The notes below the pieces were generated by a model that was not told the origin of the DNA, did no database searches, and saw nothing but the letters and a program-made list of their open reading frames with translations. The translations under genes were made by a program, and so were the position numbers. Source: Nitrospira sp. (GTDB lineage: Bacteria; Nitrospirota; Nitrospiria; Nitrospirales; Nitrospiraceae). Taken from it: DNA of 64,000 nucleotides. This document shows, piece by piece, positions 45,406 through 52,787 of this stretch. Numbering within the stretch: the stretch's first letter is position 1; every line of letters starts with the position of its first letter. The stretch covers positions 73,073-137,072 of the forward strand of contig SWDH01000045.1 of assembly GCA_005116945.1 (NCBI GenBank), given 5' to 3'.

Positions 45406-46080
45406 CTAGCGTCCTGCCGTGGTCATGAGTTGGTAGGCCTCCTCCAGCGTCGCCACCTCAATGATTCTGATGTTCCATCTGGTTGCCAAACGGGACAGAT
45501 CCCCCTCAGCCGTATCGAATTGCTCGCGTGGCACCAGTACGGTCTTAAACTGTGCGCGGGCTGCCGCTTCGACTTTGATCGGAAGCGCACCCACTGACTC
45601 GATTTGACCGTTGGGCAGGATAACGCCGGTCAGGGCAACATCAGGCCTAATATCGTCGCCTCTCCAGGCTGCCACAATACCGACCGCGATGGCGCTGCTG
45701 GCACTCATTCCCTCGGTCCAGGCATTGTATGACCGGTTCTTGATCGTGATCACCCACTCGCGTCCGTCTTCTCCTACCGCCCTTGTGGCTGCCGTGACAG
45801 CTTGCGTGACACCTTCTTTCCAATCTTCGCTGACTCTTGACCCGCCGCCCAGGTTTATTTCATTGAATTGGACCGTTGGTCCCCCTAGTCGAGGATCTTT
45901 GTCGATCTGGAGCACAACGTAGTGGACGACACCGGTTCGTCCGTCGGCGCGCACTCCCAGCGCAGGCACCGTAGCAAAACGACGGCTATCTGCTGACCAG
46001 AGCGGGAGGGCGTGCGCACAAAGAATGATCGCCGAGAGAAAAAGTATTATGCAGCGAGGTATTTTCCTGGTCGTACTCAT
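45406..46080 (-). CDS. Exported Lon-type (S16) protease-domain protein
   Basis: A 224-residue protein with a signal peptide (IILFLSAIILCAHALPLWSADS) and a Lon proteolytic domain without ATPase. The family signature is EGMSASSAIAVGIVAAW, with the catalytic Ser in MSAS, followed by ALTGVILPNGQIESVGALPIKVEAAARA, in which the Lys of PIKVEA is the second dyad residue. Free Lon-P domains exist, but ones targeted to the periplasm are uncommon. Start ATG 46080. Directly downstream of the Rieske gene on the same strand (22-bp gap), so co-transcription is likely. Confidence 0.85.
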   Translation of the reverse strand: MSTTRKIPRCIILFLSAIILCAHALPLWSADSRRFATVPALGVRADGRTGVVHYVVLQIDKDPRLGGPTVQFNEINLGGGSRVSEDWKEGVTQAVTAATRAVGEDGREWVITIKNRSYNAWTEGMSASSAIAVGIVAAWRGDDIRPDVALTGVILPNGQIESVGALPIKVEAAARAQFKTVLVPREQFDTAEGDLSRLATRWNIRIIEVATLEEAYQLMTTAGR

Positions 46081-46102
46081 GAGTCGTGCGGGCGAAGTGT
46101 GT

Positions 46103-47191
46103 TTAACTCTTCCAACGAAGTGTGACCCGTTCTTTGAGCGGATGGTCGAGTGGTTGTCCGGATTGCGCCGATGCGAGGTACGCGGCCTTCAATTTGTAGT
46201 ACCATTTCGCCGGCGTATCGGCGTCATCGATGAGCATCAAGGCAGGTTTGTAACGCAAGCCCACCGCCTGACGCTCCATCGCCTCCCGATCCTGTGTCAT
46301 GAAAATATTGGCGAAGTAGCGGAAGATTGTTTTGGAAAATGGAACCCAACTGAGACAGTTCCACGCCGCGGTAAAATCGATGCGGCATTGCTGGTCACTG
46401 ATCGGCGTGACTGTGGCGCGGCTTGAGACGAAGAGGGATCCGCACTGGACGAACTCGAATCGCTGGTTAGGCAGCACGAAGTCGATGGTGGTCGTCAACG
46501 GTCCTCCGTAAAACAGGTTCAGGAGCTTGTACGGTCCGCTGTTTTTCGAGGGAGCGTGCGGCACCATGCGGAAGCCGTGGGGAATCGGTTCAAAGGCCTT
46601 AGCTTTTTCATGGATACTTGCCTGACTTCGCCACCAGGAGCTTTGATGCACAAAGGGGCCGTGAGCCGGGTCCATCAAGCCGACGATACCATCGTCGAGT
46701 GTGCAATCTAACAGTGTCGAAATGTGAACCATCCGATAGGGAGACGAAGGGAGCGGAAGAGGTGGCACATCTGGAATAGTCTGATTCGGTCGTTGAGGAT
46801 CGGGAATAAACACCCACACATAGCCGTCCCGTTCGCGGCAGGCGTAGGTGGTGATGCCGATCTTGTCGACGTGAATGGGGGAGCCTTCGACCAGCGCAGG
46901 AATTCCCCGGCAACGTCCTTCCTGATCGAACCGCCAACCGTGGTAGGCACATTGAACACAGTCGCCTTCCATTTTGCCGAAGGACAGCGGCATCCCGCGA
47001 TGGGGGCAAATGTCGCGCATGGCCGCGACCTGACCCCGCGAAGTTTTACACACGAGGATGGGGAGGCCCAACAGGACAGTCCCTTTGAGGCTGCCGGGAG
47101 CGAGTTCGCTACTCAAGCACGCAGGATACCAAAAGCCAAGGAGCGGTGCGCTCTTGGACGGTTTGATCTCGGTGATGAGGTCACTGTTCAT
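46103..47191 (-). CDS. Rieske 2Fe-2S aromatic-ring-oxygenase-type protein
   Basis: A 362-residue Rieske non-heme iron oxygenase alpha subunit. The Rieske cluster motif C62-P-H64 ... C81-A-Y-H84 (ICPHRGMPLS and CAYHGWRF) is intact, and the mononuclear iron site shows DPAHGPFVHQ with HxxxxH. The class demethylates, hydroxylates or desaturates ring compounds using electrons from a reductase; no reductase gene is adjacent and the substrate is unknown. The N-terminus TEIKPSKSAPLLGFWYPACLSS is like VanA-type or chlorophyllide-like oxygenases. ATG 47191. Confidence 0.9.
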   Translation of the reverse strand: MNSDLITEIKPSKSAPLLGFWYPACLSSELAPGSLKGTVLLGLPILVCKTSRGQVAAMRDICPHRGMPLSFGKMEGDCVQCAYHGWRFDQEGRCRGIPALVEGSPIHVDKIGITTYACRERDGYVWVFIPDPQRPNQTIPDVPPLPLPSSPYRMVHISTLLDCTLDDGIVGLMDPAHGPFVHQSSWWRSQASIHEKAKAFEPIPHGFRMVPHAPSKNSGPYKLLNLFYGGPLTTTIDFVLPNQRFEFVQCGSLFVSSRATVTPISDQQCRIDFTAAWNCLSWVPFSKTIFRYFANIFMTQDREAMERQAVGLRYKPALMLIDDADTPAKWYYKLKAAYLASAQSGQPLDHPLKERVTLRWKS

Positions 47192-47335
47192 CGACAGAGG
47201 AAGGAGGAACGTGAGAGGACCAGCCTGGACTGCGGCAGCAACTTGATCCTGAATATAGCGAGTGGGTGGTCGAACGTCAAGCCAATCGACACCATTAGCC
47301 CGGGCGCGGGCTTCAGATTTTCCCTACTTTGCCCT

Positions 47336-47610
47336 AAGGGGAGCAGCCAGACTGTCTTTGACTATGCGCATTGAGCGGCTGCATCTTCGAATTCTTTTTT
47401 CCCACGGTTCCTTGTTTCTCATAGCGGGATGACCTGCTCGGTCTCCCACTGCCACGCGGGATGTGCCATGAGCCTGGACGAGGGCCTTCCGGCTCTCTAT
47501 ATGTTTTTTTAGAGGGAGTGGCCGAGGCTGCCCTTGACTGCGCGCATCGAACGAGCACATTCTTATTGTGCGCGTTCTGCGAGCAAGAAGGGCACCTGGC
47601 CACTCCCTCT
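47336..47610. repeat. Family B region with full palindrome
   Basis: The best family B copy is 47511-47610: GAGGGAGTGGCCGAGGCTGC, then CTGCGCGCATCGAACGAGC, ACATTCTTATTGTGCGCG, and TGCGAGCAAGAAGGGCACC ending GGCCACTCCCTC, so the ends are inverted repeats. A damaged copy (GGGGAGCAGCCAGACTGTC) precedes it from 47336. Lies between the Rieske and DsrE genes. Confidence 0.8.
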
Positions 47611-47707
47611 TTCCTCTCTTCCTTGACAAGAAAAAGAAACGGGGACTATAGTTAATTTTATATTCAAATTGCTGCAGGCATACGAACCTGGCAGGAATGA
47701 GGGCGTC

Positions 47708-48238
47708 ATGACAACTGCACAGATGGACCCAGCGGTGACGCTGGCTAACCTACAGACCGCTAAGGCTGACAAGGTGACGATCGTGCTCCTGAGCGGCGAC
47801 ATGGATCGCGCGATGGCCGCGTTCATCATTGCCACTGGGGCTGCTGCCATGGGGATGCAGGTTACTGTCTTTTTCACCTTCTGGGGTCTGAATGCCATTC
47901 GTCGGAAAGGCGCGAGCAGCTCTGCAAAGGATTGGCTTCGTCAGATGTTCGGCCTGCTGAATAAAGGGGGCGCAGATAGCCTTCCCCTCTCGCGGTTCCA
48001 TATGTGGGGCCTGGGCACGAAGATGATGCAAAAGGTCATGAAGCAGAACCGGATGCCGGGTGTGCCGGAACTTATGGAGACAGCGCTGGATCTCGGTGTG
48101 CACTTTATTGCTTGTACGACGACCATGGGCTTGATGGGCATTACGAAAGATACGCTGATTGAGGGAATCGATCAGTTCGCTGGGGTGACCACCTATCTTG
48201 CTGAAGCCAAGCAAGGTAGCGTGAATCTGTTTATTTAA
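47708..48238 (+). CDS. DsrE/DsrF/DrsH-like family protein
   Basis: A 176-residue DsrE-superfamily protein, a fold used in sulfur-relay and thiol transfer. Core: VTIVLLSGDMDRAMAAFIIATGAAAMGMQVTVFFTFWGLNAIRR, then MGLMGITKDTLIEG and VTTYLAEAKQGSVNLFI; a Cys in FIACTTTMG is the candidate active residue. ATG 47708 (GAGGGCGTC upstream) is preferred over 47669. TusA begins 54 bp after its stop, which supports a sulfur-relay pair. Confidence 0.9.
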   Translation: MTTAQMDPAVTLANLQTAKADKVTIVLLSGDMDRAMAAFIIATGAAAMGMQVTVFFTFWGLNAIRRKGASSSAKDWLRQMFGLLNKGGADSLPLSRFHMWGLGTKMMQKVMKQNRMPGVPELMETALDLGVHFIACTTTMGLMGITKDTLIEGIDQFAGVTTYLAEAKQGSVNLFI

Positions 48239-48291
48239 GGTCGAGGCTAAGGCTACACGAAGCCTTAACCTCAGAGGTCAGGGAGTTGTGA

Positions 48292-48537
48292 ATGCCACAT
48301 GCCGATGTGAAGCTCGATACGCTCGGGTACTTTTGCCCGATGCCGATTATTATGACCCTGAAAAAAATTAAGGAGCTGACGCTGGGTCAGGTTCTTGAAG
48401 TCGTCTCGGACGACGAAGGCATCAAAAAAGATATGCCTGCCTGGTGCGACACGACTGGCCATCAGATGGTCGGGCTCGAAGAAGAACAGACGAAGTCGGG
48501 AATGATCTATAAAGCCTTTGTGAGAAAGACAAAGTAA
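48292..48537 (+). CDS. TusA-family sulfur carrier
   Basis: An 81-residue TusA/SirA-type protein. The persulfide-carrying Cys is in the signature C15-P-M-P18 (LGYFCPMPII), and the end SGMIYKAFVRKTK is typical. TusA accepts sulfane sulfur and passes it through DsrE-type proteins to acceptors such as tRNA or sulfur-oxidation enzymes. It follows the DsrE gene on the same strand. A strong terminator at 48574 ends the unit. Confidence 0.95.
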   Translation: MPHADVKLDTLGYFCPMPIIMTLKKIKELTLGQVLEVVSDDEGIKKDMPAWCDTTGHQMVGLEEEQTKSGMIYKAFVRKTK

Positions 48538-48573
48538 CCGCATCGACAGAGACAGAGGTTTAGTGGAAAGGAA

Positions 48574-48620
48574 GAAGCCGGAGGGCTGAAGATCAGACCT
48601 CCGGCTTCTCTGTTTTGATT
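48574..48620 (+). terminator. Intrinsic terminator after tusA
   Basis: GAAGCCGGAGG (48574-48584) pairs with CCTCCGGCTTC (48598-48608), followed by TCTGTTTTGATTTTT. Ends the dsrE-tusA unit and precedes ftcD. Confidence 0.92.
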
Positions 48621-48637
48621 TTTGATGGGGTAGGGAC

Positions 48638-50314
48638 GTGGATCGACTCGTCGAGTGTGTGCCGAACTTCAGTGAGGGACGAAATCAGGCGACAGTGCGG
48701 GCACTGGTGCTGGCTGTGGAGTCGGTGCAAGGGGTTTGGCTGTTGGACCGAACGATGGATCGCGATCACCATCGTTCCGTCCTCAGCTTTGTCGGCGAAC
48801 CGGACGCCGTTGCTGAAGCGGCTTTTCGTGCTCTTCGCGTGGCAACCGATCTCATCGATCTCCGGAAGCACAAGGGTGTTCATCCAAGGGTGGGAGCCAC
48901 GGATGTCGTGCCTTTCGTGCCGTTGCGGGGTGCGACGATGCAGGACTGTATTCATCTGGCAAAGCGGTTGGGGCAACGGGTAGGAACTGAGCTTGAAATC
49001 CCGGTATTTCTCTACGAACAAGCGGCCCTGCATCGTGATCATGCCCCGCTCGAATCGGTCCGCCGGGGAGGACTTCAAGGCCTCGCGTTCCGTATGGCTT
49101 CGGATCCGGACTGGAAACCGGATTATGGACCCCATCAACTTCATAAGACAGCCGGTGCCGTGGTGATCGGTGCGCGACCTCCCTTGATTGCCTTTAATGT
49201 TAATCTCCGCTCGACGGACCTGGCGCTGGCCCGATCCATCGCAAAAGATATTCGCCAATCGAACGGAGGACTGCCCCATCTCAAAGCGATTGGCGTGGAG
49301 TTAGCCAGTCGAAAGATGGTTCAGGTGGCCATGAATCTCACCGATCACATCATCACGCCGCTCCATGTCGCGTTTGAAGCGGTTCGAGCCCGCGCAGCTG
49401 AGAACGGTGTGGTCGTCGCGGAGAGCGAAGTGATCGGGCTTGTCCCCCAAGCTGCACTGATTCAGGCTGCCGGGCATAGCTTGGCGCTCAAACAGTTCGA
49501 ATCGACGCAGGTACTGGAATCGAGATTGGAGACTCGACTATTCGGTGAGTCAGCGCGATGGGGTCCGTCTGGCGAACAGGAATCGGCAGATATGTACGCG
49601 CAACCCCTCGCGGATTTTTTAGATGCAGTCGCAGCGGCGACTCCGATTCCTGCCGGCGGCACGGTCGCAGCGTTGGTGGGCGCTCTTGCGGCCTCTCTCG
49701 GGATGATGGGGGCGCGCGTGAGTCGGCAACAAGGGGCGGAACATCGGTTGAATGAAATTGGGCGACGGCTTCGAGATCTGATGCAGGCGGACGGCGATGC
49801 CTATCAGCGATTTATCCAGGCTACGAAGCTGGTGAAAACAGACCGGACTCGCCTCGCCGCCATGTCGTCCGCGCTTCATCTGGCGACGGAGATTCCTCTC
49901 GAGATTGCCGAACACGCGACTGAAGCTGGAGTGCTTCTTCATGCCTGCTCGGCAGGAGCCAAGCCACGCGTTCGGTCTGATCTTGCCGTGGGACTGATAC
50001 TGGCAATCGCCGCAGCCGACGCGGGGCGTCACACGGTCGAAGAGAATATGAACGTTCAGCGCAATCAACGACTTAAGTCGTCACTTCGCGATCGGATTGA
50101 GCACATGACAGTCCGTCTTGAGGAACTCAGGAGCCTGTGTTACATTTTCTCCTTTCAGGGTCGTGGCAGCACGAGAAAAAAACCTGTACAGGCCTCGCCT
50201 AGGAAAGTAGTCAGACGGGAAGAATGGAAATCAAAGTCTTCAATAATAACGTCGAGAAAGCGCTCAAAGTTGCCAAGAAGAAGCTCGCGGGAGAAGGACT
50301 CTTCCGCGAACTGA
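48638..50314 (+). CDS. ftcD: Glutamate formimidoyltransferase / cyclodeaminase
   Basis: A 558-residue bifunctional enzyme of histidine degradation and folate metabolism. The N-terminal half is the formiminotransferase (VECVPNFSEGRN, DHHRSVLSFVGEP, GVHPRVGATDVVPFVPL, YGPHQLHKTAGAVVIGARPPLIAFNVNL), and the C-terminal half is the cyclodeaminase (PLADFLDAVAAATPIPAGGTVAALVGALAASL). The start is GTG 48638 after GGGGTAGGG. The last about 45 residues (from FQGRGSTRKKP) are basic, unlike the family, and the frame overlaps the first 91 bases of rpsU. The native 3' end therefore looks altered. Nothing else of the histidine pathway is nearby. Confidence 0.88.
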   Translation: MDRLVECVPNFSEGRNQATVRALVLAVESVQGVWLLDRTMDRDHHRSVLSFVGEPDAVAEAAFRALRVATDLIDLRKHKGVHPRVGATDVVPFVPLRGATMQDCIHLAKRLGQRVGTELEIPVFLYEQAALHRDHAPLESVRRGGLQGLAFRMASDPDWKPDYGPHQLHKTAGAVVIGARPPLIAFNVNLRSTDLALARSIAKDIRQSNGGLPHLKAIGVELASRKMVQVAMNLTDHIITPLHVAFEAVRARAAENGVVVAESEVIGLVPQAALIQAAGHSLALKQFESTQVLESRLETRLFGESARWGPSGEQESADMYAQPLADFLDAVAAATPIPAGGTVAALVGALAASLGMMGARVSRQQGAEHRLNEIGRRLRDLMQADGDAYQRFIQATKLVKTDRTRLAAMSSALHLATEIPLEIAEHATEAGVLLHACSAGAKPRVRSDLAVGLILAIAAADAGRHTVEENMNVQRNQRLKSSLRDRIEHMTVRLEELRSLCYIFSFQGRGSTRKKPVQASPRKVVRREEWKSKSSIITSRKRSKLPRRSSREKDSSAN

Positions 50315-50418
50315 AGCGTCGGCGGTTTTACGAAAAGCCAAGTGTACGGAAGAAAGTTAAGGAGCGCGAAGCGCAGCGGCGACGTCAAAAGTGGTTGTCG
50401 AAGCGTAAGCCAGAGTAA
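50224..50418 (+). CDS. rpsU: Small ribosomal subunit protein bS21
   Basis: A 64-residue S21 protein, needed at translation initiation: MEIKVFNNNVEKALKVAKKKL with LFRELKRRRFYEKPSVRKKVK and a basic tail. Length and composition match the family. The start lies inside the ftcD frame (overlap of 91 bp in another phase), which is unusual for a highly expressed ribosomal gene, and only a weak GGGAAGA precedes ATG 50224. See the ftcD entry for the suspected alteration upstream. The next gene, nth, begins 70 bp downstream. Confidence 0.95.
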   Translation: MEIKVFNNNVEKALKVAKKKLAGEGLFRELKRRRFYEKPSVRKKVKEREAQRRRQKWLSKRKPE

Positions 50419-50488
50419 GCATCCTTCAAGGACTTGCCCGTTCGGTTGATCGCAGCTCTGCCAAGGTCTTCAGATAGCTCCCTCATCC

Positions 50489-51148
50489 ATGCGTCAGGAC
50501 AAGATTACTGCGGCGCTTCGAATCGTGAAGCGCGAGATTCGGCAGTGGGACGACCCGGTTGTCGGAGTCGTCGCGCGCGAGTCGAACCGAGACCCCTTCC
50601 GCATCCTCATATCGTGCCTGCTCAGCCTTCGAACCAAAGACAAGACGACATCTGAAGCCAGTGCCAGGCTGTTCGCGCTGGCGCATCAGCCTGCCAGCAT
50701 GTTGACCATCCCGCTCAGGAAGATCGAGCATGCCATCTATCCCGTCGGATTCTACCGGACAAAATCGAAGTCTATCCATGCCATTTGCCGTCGCCTTCTG
50801 GACGTGTATGGAGGGACGGTTCCCGATTCCATCGAGGAGCTCGTGACGCTATCAGGGGTTGGTCGGAAGACGGCGAACTTAGTGGTGACGGTTGGTTATG
50901 GCAAGCCCGGCATCTGTGTGGATATTCACGTACATCGGATTTGCAACCGTTGGGGTTATGTGAGGACGAAGACCCCGCAGGAAACTGAACAGGCGCTGCG
51001 TAGGAAATTGCCGGCACCGCATTGGATCACCCTCAACGATTTGCTTGTTCCCTACGGGCAGAACCTCTGCCAACCAGTCTCGCCCTTCTGCAGCCAGTGC
51101 AAGCTCACCGAATACTGTGATCGGACCGGAGTAAAGAAGTCACGTTAG
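50489..51148 (+). CDS. nth: Endonuclease III
   Basis: A 219-residue base-excision-repair glycosylase/AP lyase that removes oxidised pyrimidines. The helix-hairpin-helix LSGVGRKTANLVV holds the catalytic Lys, CVDIHVHRICNRWG the catalytic Asp, and the 4Fe-4S loop reads C-QPVSPF-C-SQ-C-KLTEY-C (6-2-5 spacing), as expected. Normal length. ATG 50489 with no strong ribosome binding site visible. Stands between rpsU and a family A element. Confidence 0.95.
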   Translation: MRQDKITAALRIVKREIRQWDDPVVGVVARESNRDPFRILISCLLSLRTKDKTTSEASARLFALAHQPASMLTIPLRKIEHAIYPVGFYRTKSKSIHAICRRLLDVYGGTVPDSIEELVTLSGVGRKTANLVVTVGYGKPGICVDIHVHRICNRWGYVRTKTPQETEQALRRKLPAPHWITLNDLLVPYGQNLCQPVSPFCSQCKLTEYCDRTGVKKSR

Positions 51149-51171
51149 GCGTTAGGGCGCAAGATCGGCCC

Positions 51172-51455
51172 GCGGGATGCTCAAAAAGTCCGTCCATCAA
51201 GGCCGCAGCGAGTGAATAAAAGATGCCCCTTCCAAGCTTGCTCGTATACGTGTTGCCAGGATGGCCCGGATGAGTCCCCCACTGCGCGCGTGGAGTGGCG
51301 GCCCTTCCTAATTCTCTCTACTTCTCTCTAGGGGAGTGGTCGAGGCTGACCTTTACTGCGCGCATCGAACGAGCACATTCTTATCGTGCGCGTTCTGCGA
51401 GCAAGAAGGACACCTGACCGCTCCCCCCTCCGCTGGCGGACTTTTTCAGCATCCG
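51172..51455. repeat. Family A element carrying a nested family B element
   Basis: Family A left end (CGGGATGCTCAAAAAGTCCG with CAAGGCCGCAGCGAGTGAA, 51172-51224), then about 100 bp, then a complete family B palindrome (51331-51428: GGGGAGTGGTCGAGGCTGAC to GACCGCTCCCCCC), then the family A right end CGCTGGCGGACTTTTTCAGCATCCG. The A terminus is fused to the minus-strand TAG stop of the DsrE gene at 51457. Confidence 0.85.
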
Positions 51456-51456
51456 G

Positions 51457-51876
51457 CTATATGAACAGCGTCGTTTCTGCTCCTGATGTAAGCGCGATGA
51501 TCGCAGGCAATCCCATAACCTCGTCGACATTCTTTTCGATGTCGGCGCTGTCGACCCCCATGTATTCCAGGCCCGCACTGCAGGCGATCAGACGAAACAT
51601 TCCGACCTGTTTGGCGTCCTGAAACATTTCAGAGATCTTCGGAACCTTCTTTTCTCTCAACAGCCGTGTCACTTCTTCGGCTGAGGCGGCATACTCAGGG
51701 GGAAAGTCCACCTGATCGATCTTTCCCTCGGCCAGCTTCTTGATCGTCCAGAACAAGAGGATCACCATCACGTCTTTTCCCATCGCCGCAGCGGTAAGCC
51801 CAAGCGTCGCGACCTGGTGCAGCGTGTCGTAGGTGGCGTGATGGGCGAAGATGACGAACTTGGGTTGAGTCGGCAT
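51457..51876 (-). CDS. DsrE-family protein
   Basis: A 139-residue DsrE-like protein: FVIFAHHATYDTLHQVATLGLTAAAMGKDVMVILLFWTI, then GMFRLIACSAGLEYMGVDSADIEKNVDEVMGLPAII. The Cys in ACSAG aligns with that of the larger DsrE protein at 47.7 kb and is the candidate relay residue. ATG 51876. Its ribosome binding site, AAGGAG, overlaps the upstream gene's TAG stop, a translational-coupling arrangement. The TAG stop is joined to a repeat (CCGGATGCTGAAAAAG). Confidence 0.88.
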   Translation of the reverse strand: MPTQPKFVIFAHHATYDTLHQVATLGLTAAAMGKDVMVILLFWTIKKLAEGKIDQVDFPPEYAASAEEVTRLLREKKVPKISEMFQDAKQVGMFRLIACSAGLEYMGVDSADIEKNVDEVMGLPAIIALTSGAETTLFI

Positions 51877-51885
51877 AGCTGATCA

Positions 51886-52239
51886 CTACTCCTTTGTGAT
51901 GCGTGTCTTGACACTGTTCACATATTCGGCAATGGCCGCATCGACTTCGCCCATGGTCATGGGGCGGTCATGTGTCTCGCTTTCATCGATAAGATACGTC
52001 TCGTGCTCTTTTTCCTGCCGCAAGACTACGGAATTCTCCGGCGTTACCTCGATCAGCATAAACCACTCGCGCGCGCCCTGCGTAATGACGACCTGCTTGC
52101 CCAGGCCTTTCTTCGTCATTTCGACATGAAGATCATCGGACGCACTGACCATGGAAGGAGAAGCTAGGAGTCCCAGGCTCAGGCTTGCGATTCCTAGTAC
52201 CGTACCGATCTGACGTGTGAAAGGCGAATGACTCCACAT
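51886..52239 (-). CDS. Hypothetical exported protein upstream of dsrE
   Basis: A 117-residue secreted protein: signal peptide (GTVLGIASLSLGLLASPSMVSASDD), then a small soluble domain with MTKKGLGKQVVITQGAREWFMLIEVTPENSVVLRQEKEHETYLID and a helical end MTMGEVDAAIAEYVNSVKTRI. No Cys, no known family. An upstream ATG at 52281 gives 14 more residues; the ATG at 52239 is chosen because the signal peptide then has normal length, though neither has a strong ribosome binding site. It ends 9 bases before the DsrE start, so the two are one operon. Confidence 0.65.
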   Translation of the reverse strand: MWSHSPFTRQIGTVLGIASLSLGLLASPSMVSASDDLHVEMTKKGLGKQVVITQGAREWFMLIEVTPENSVVLRQEKEHETYLIDESETHDRPMTMGEVDAAIAEYVNSVKTRITKE

Positions 52240-52341
52240 CGCCGGGGGATTATAGCTCGTCGAGAAACATGCCGTAAACACTCGCTGAGGCGTGGCTGTT
52301 GGCTTGAGTGCCCCCAGGTCGCATGCTAGGATGCTCGGCGC

Positions 52342-52773
52342 ATGGATGACTTATTAGCTACAGTTCAGCAATGGATTCCCGTCGATGTTCTCATCGGCCT
52401 GACCGTGGCATCAGCCATCGGCTTTGTGGGTTCCCTGATTGCAATCCCGATGATTCTGGTCCGCTTACCATCCGACTATTTTGACACGCGTACTCCCCGC
52501 CATTGGATGAAAGACCATCATCCGGCGTTGCGCCTCTCGGGGCTGATCGCCAAGAACGTCGTCGGGATTGTATTCCTCTTGGCCGGTTTTGCCATGCTCT
52601 TCTTGCCGGGACAGGGCCTCCTCACAATGTTGATCGGGATCTCACTCATGGATTTCCCCGGCAAGCGTCAGCTCGAGGCGAAAATGGTCGGCCAGCCGAC
52701 TCTGCTGGGTGTCATTAATGGCGTGCGCCGGAAGTTCGATAAACCACCGTTGACCCTGGCCCCCGGTCCGTAA
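52342..52773 (+). CDS. Small transmembrane PGPGW-type protein
   Basis: A 143-residue inner-membrane protein with an N-terminal hydrophobic segment (VLIGLTVASAIGFVGSLIAIPMILV) and another (KNVVGIVFLLAGFAMLFL) followed by LPGQGLLTMLIGISLMDFPGKRQLE. That last region matches the PGPGW-type putative transmembrane proteins, whose function is unknown. ATG 52342. It precedes polA by 14 bases, so the two are probably co-transcribed. Confidence 0.75.
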   Translation: MDDLLATVQQWIPVDVLIGLTVASAIGFVGSLIAIPMILVRLPSDYFDTRTPRHWMKDHHPALRLSGLIAKNVVGIVFLLAGFAMLFLPGQGLLTMLIGISLMDFPGKRQLEAKMVGQPTLLGVINGVRRKFDKPPLTLAPGP

Positions 52774-52787
52774 CTCTTATCACCCTC

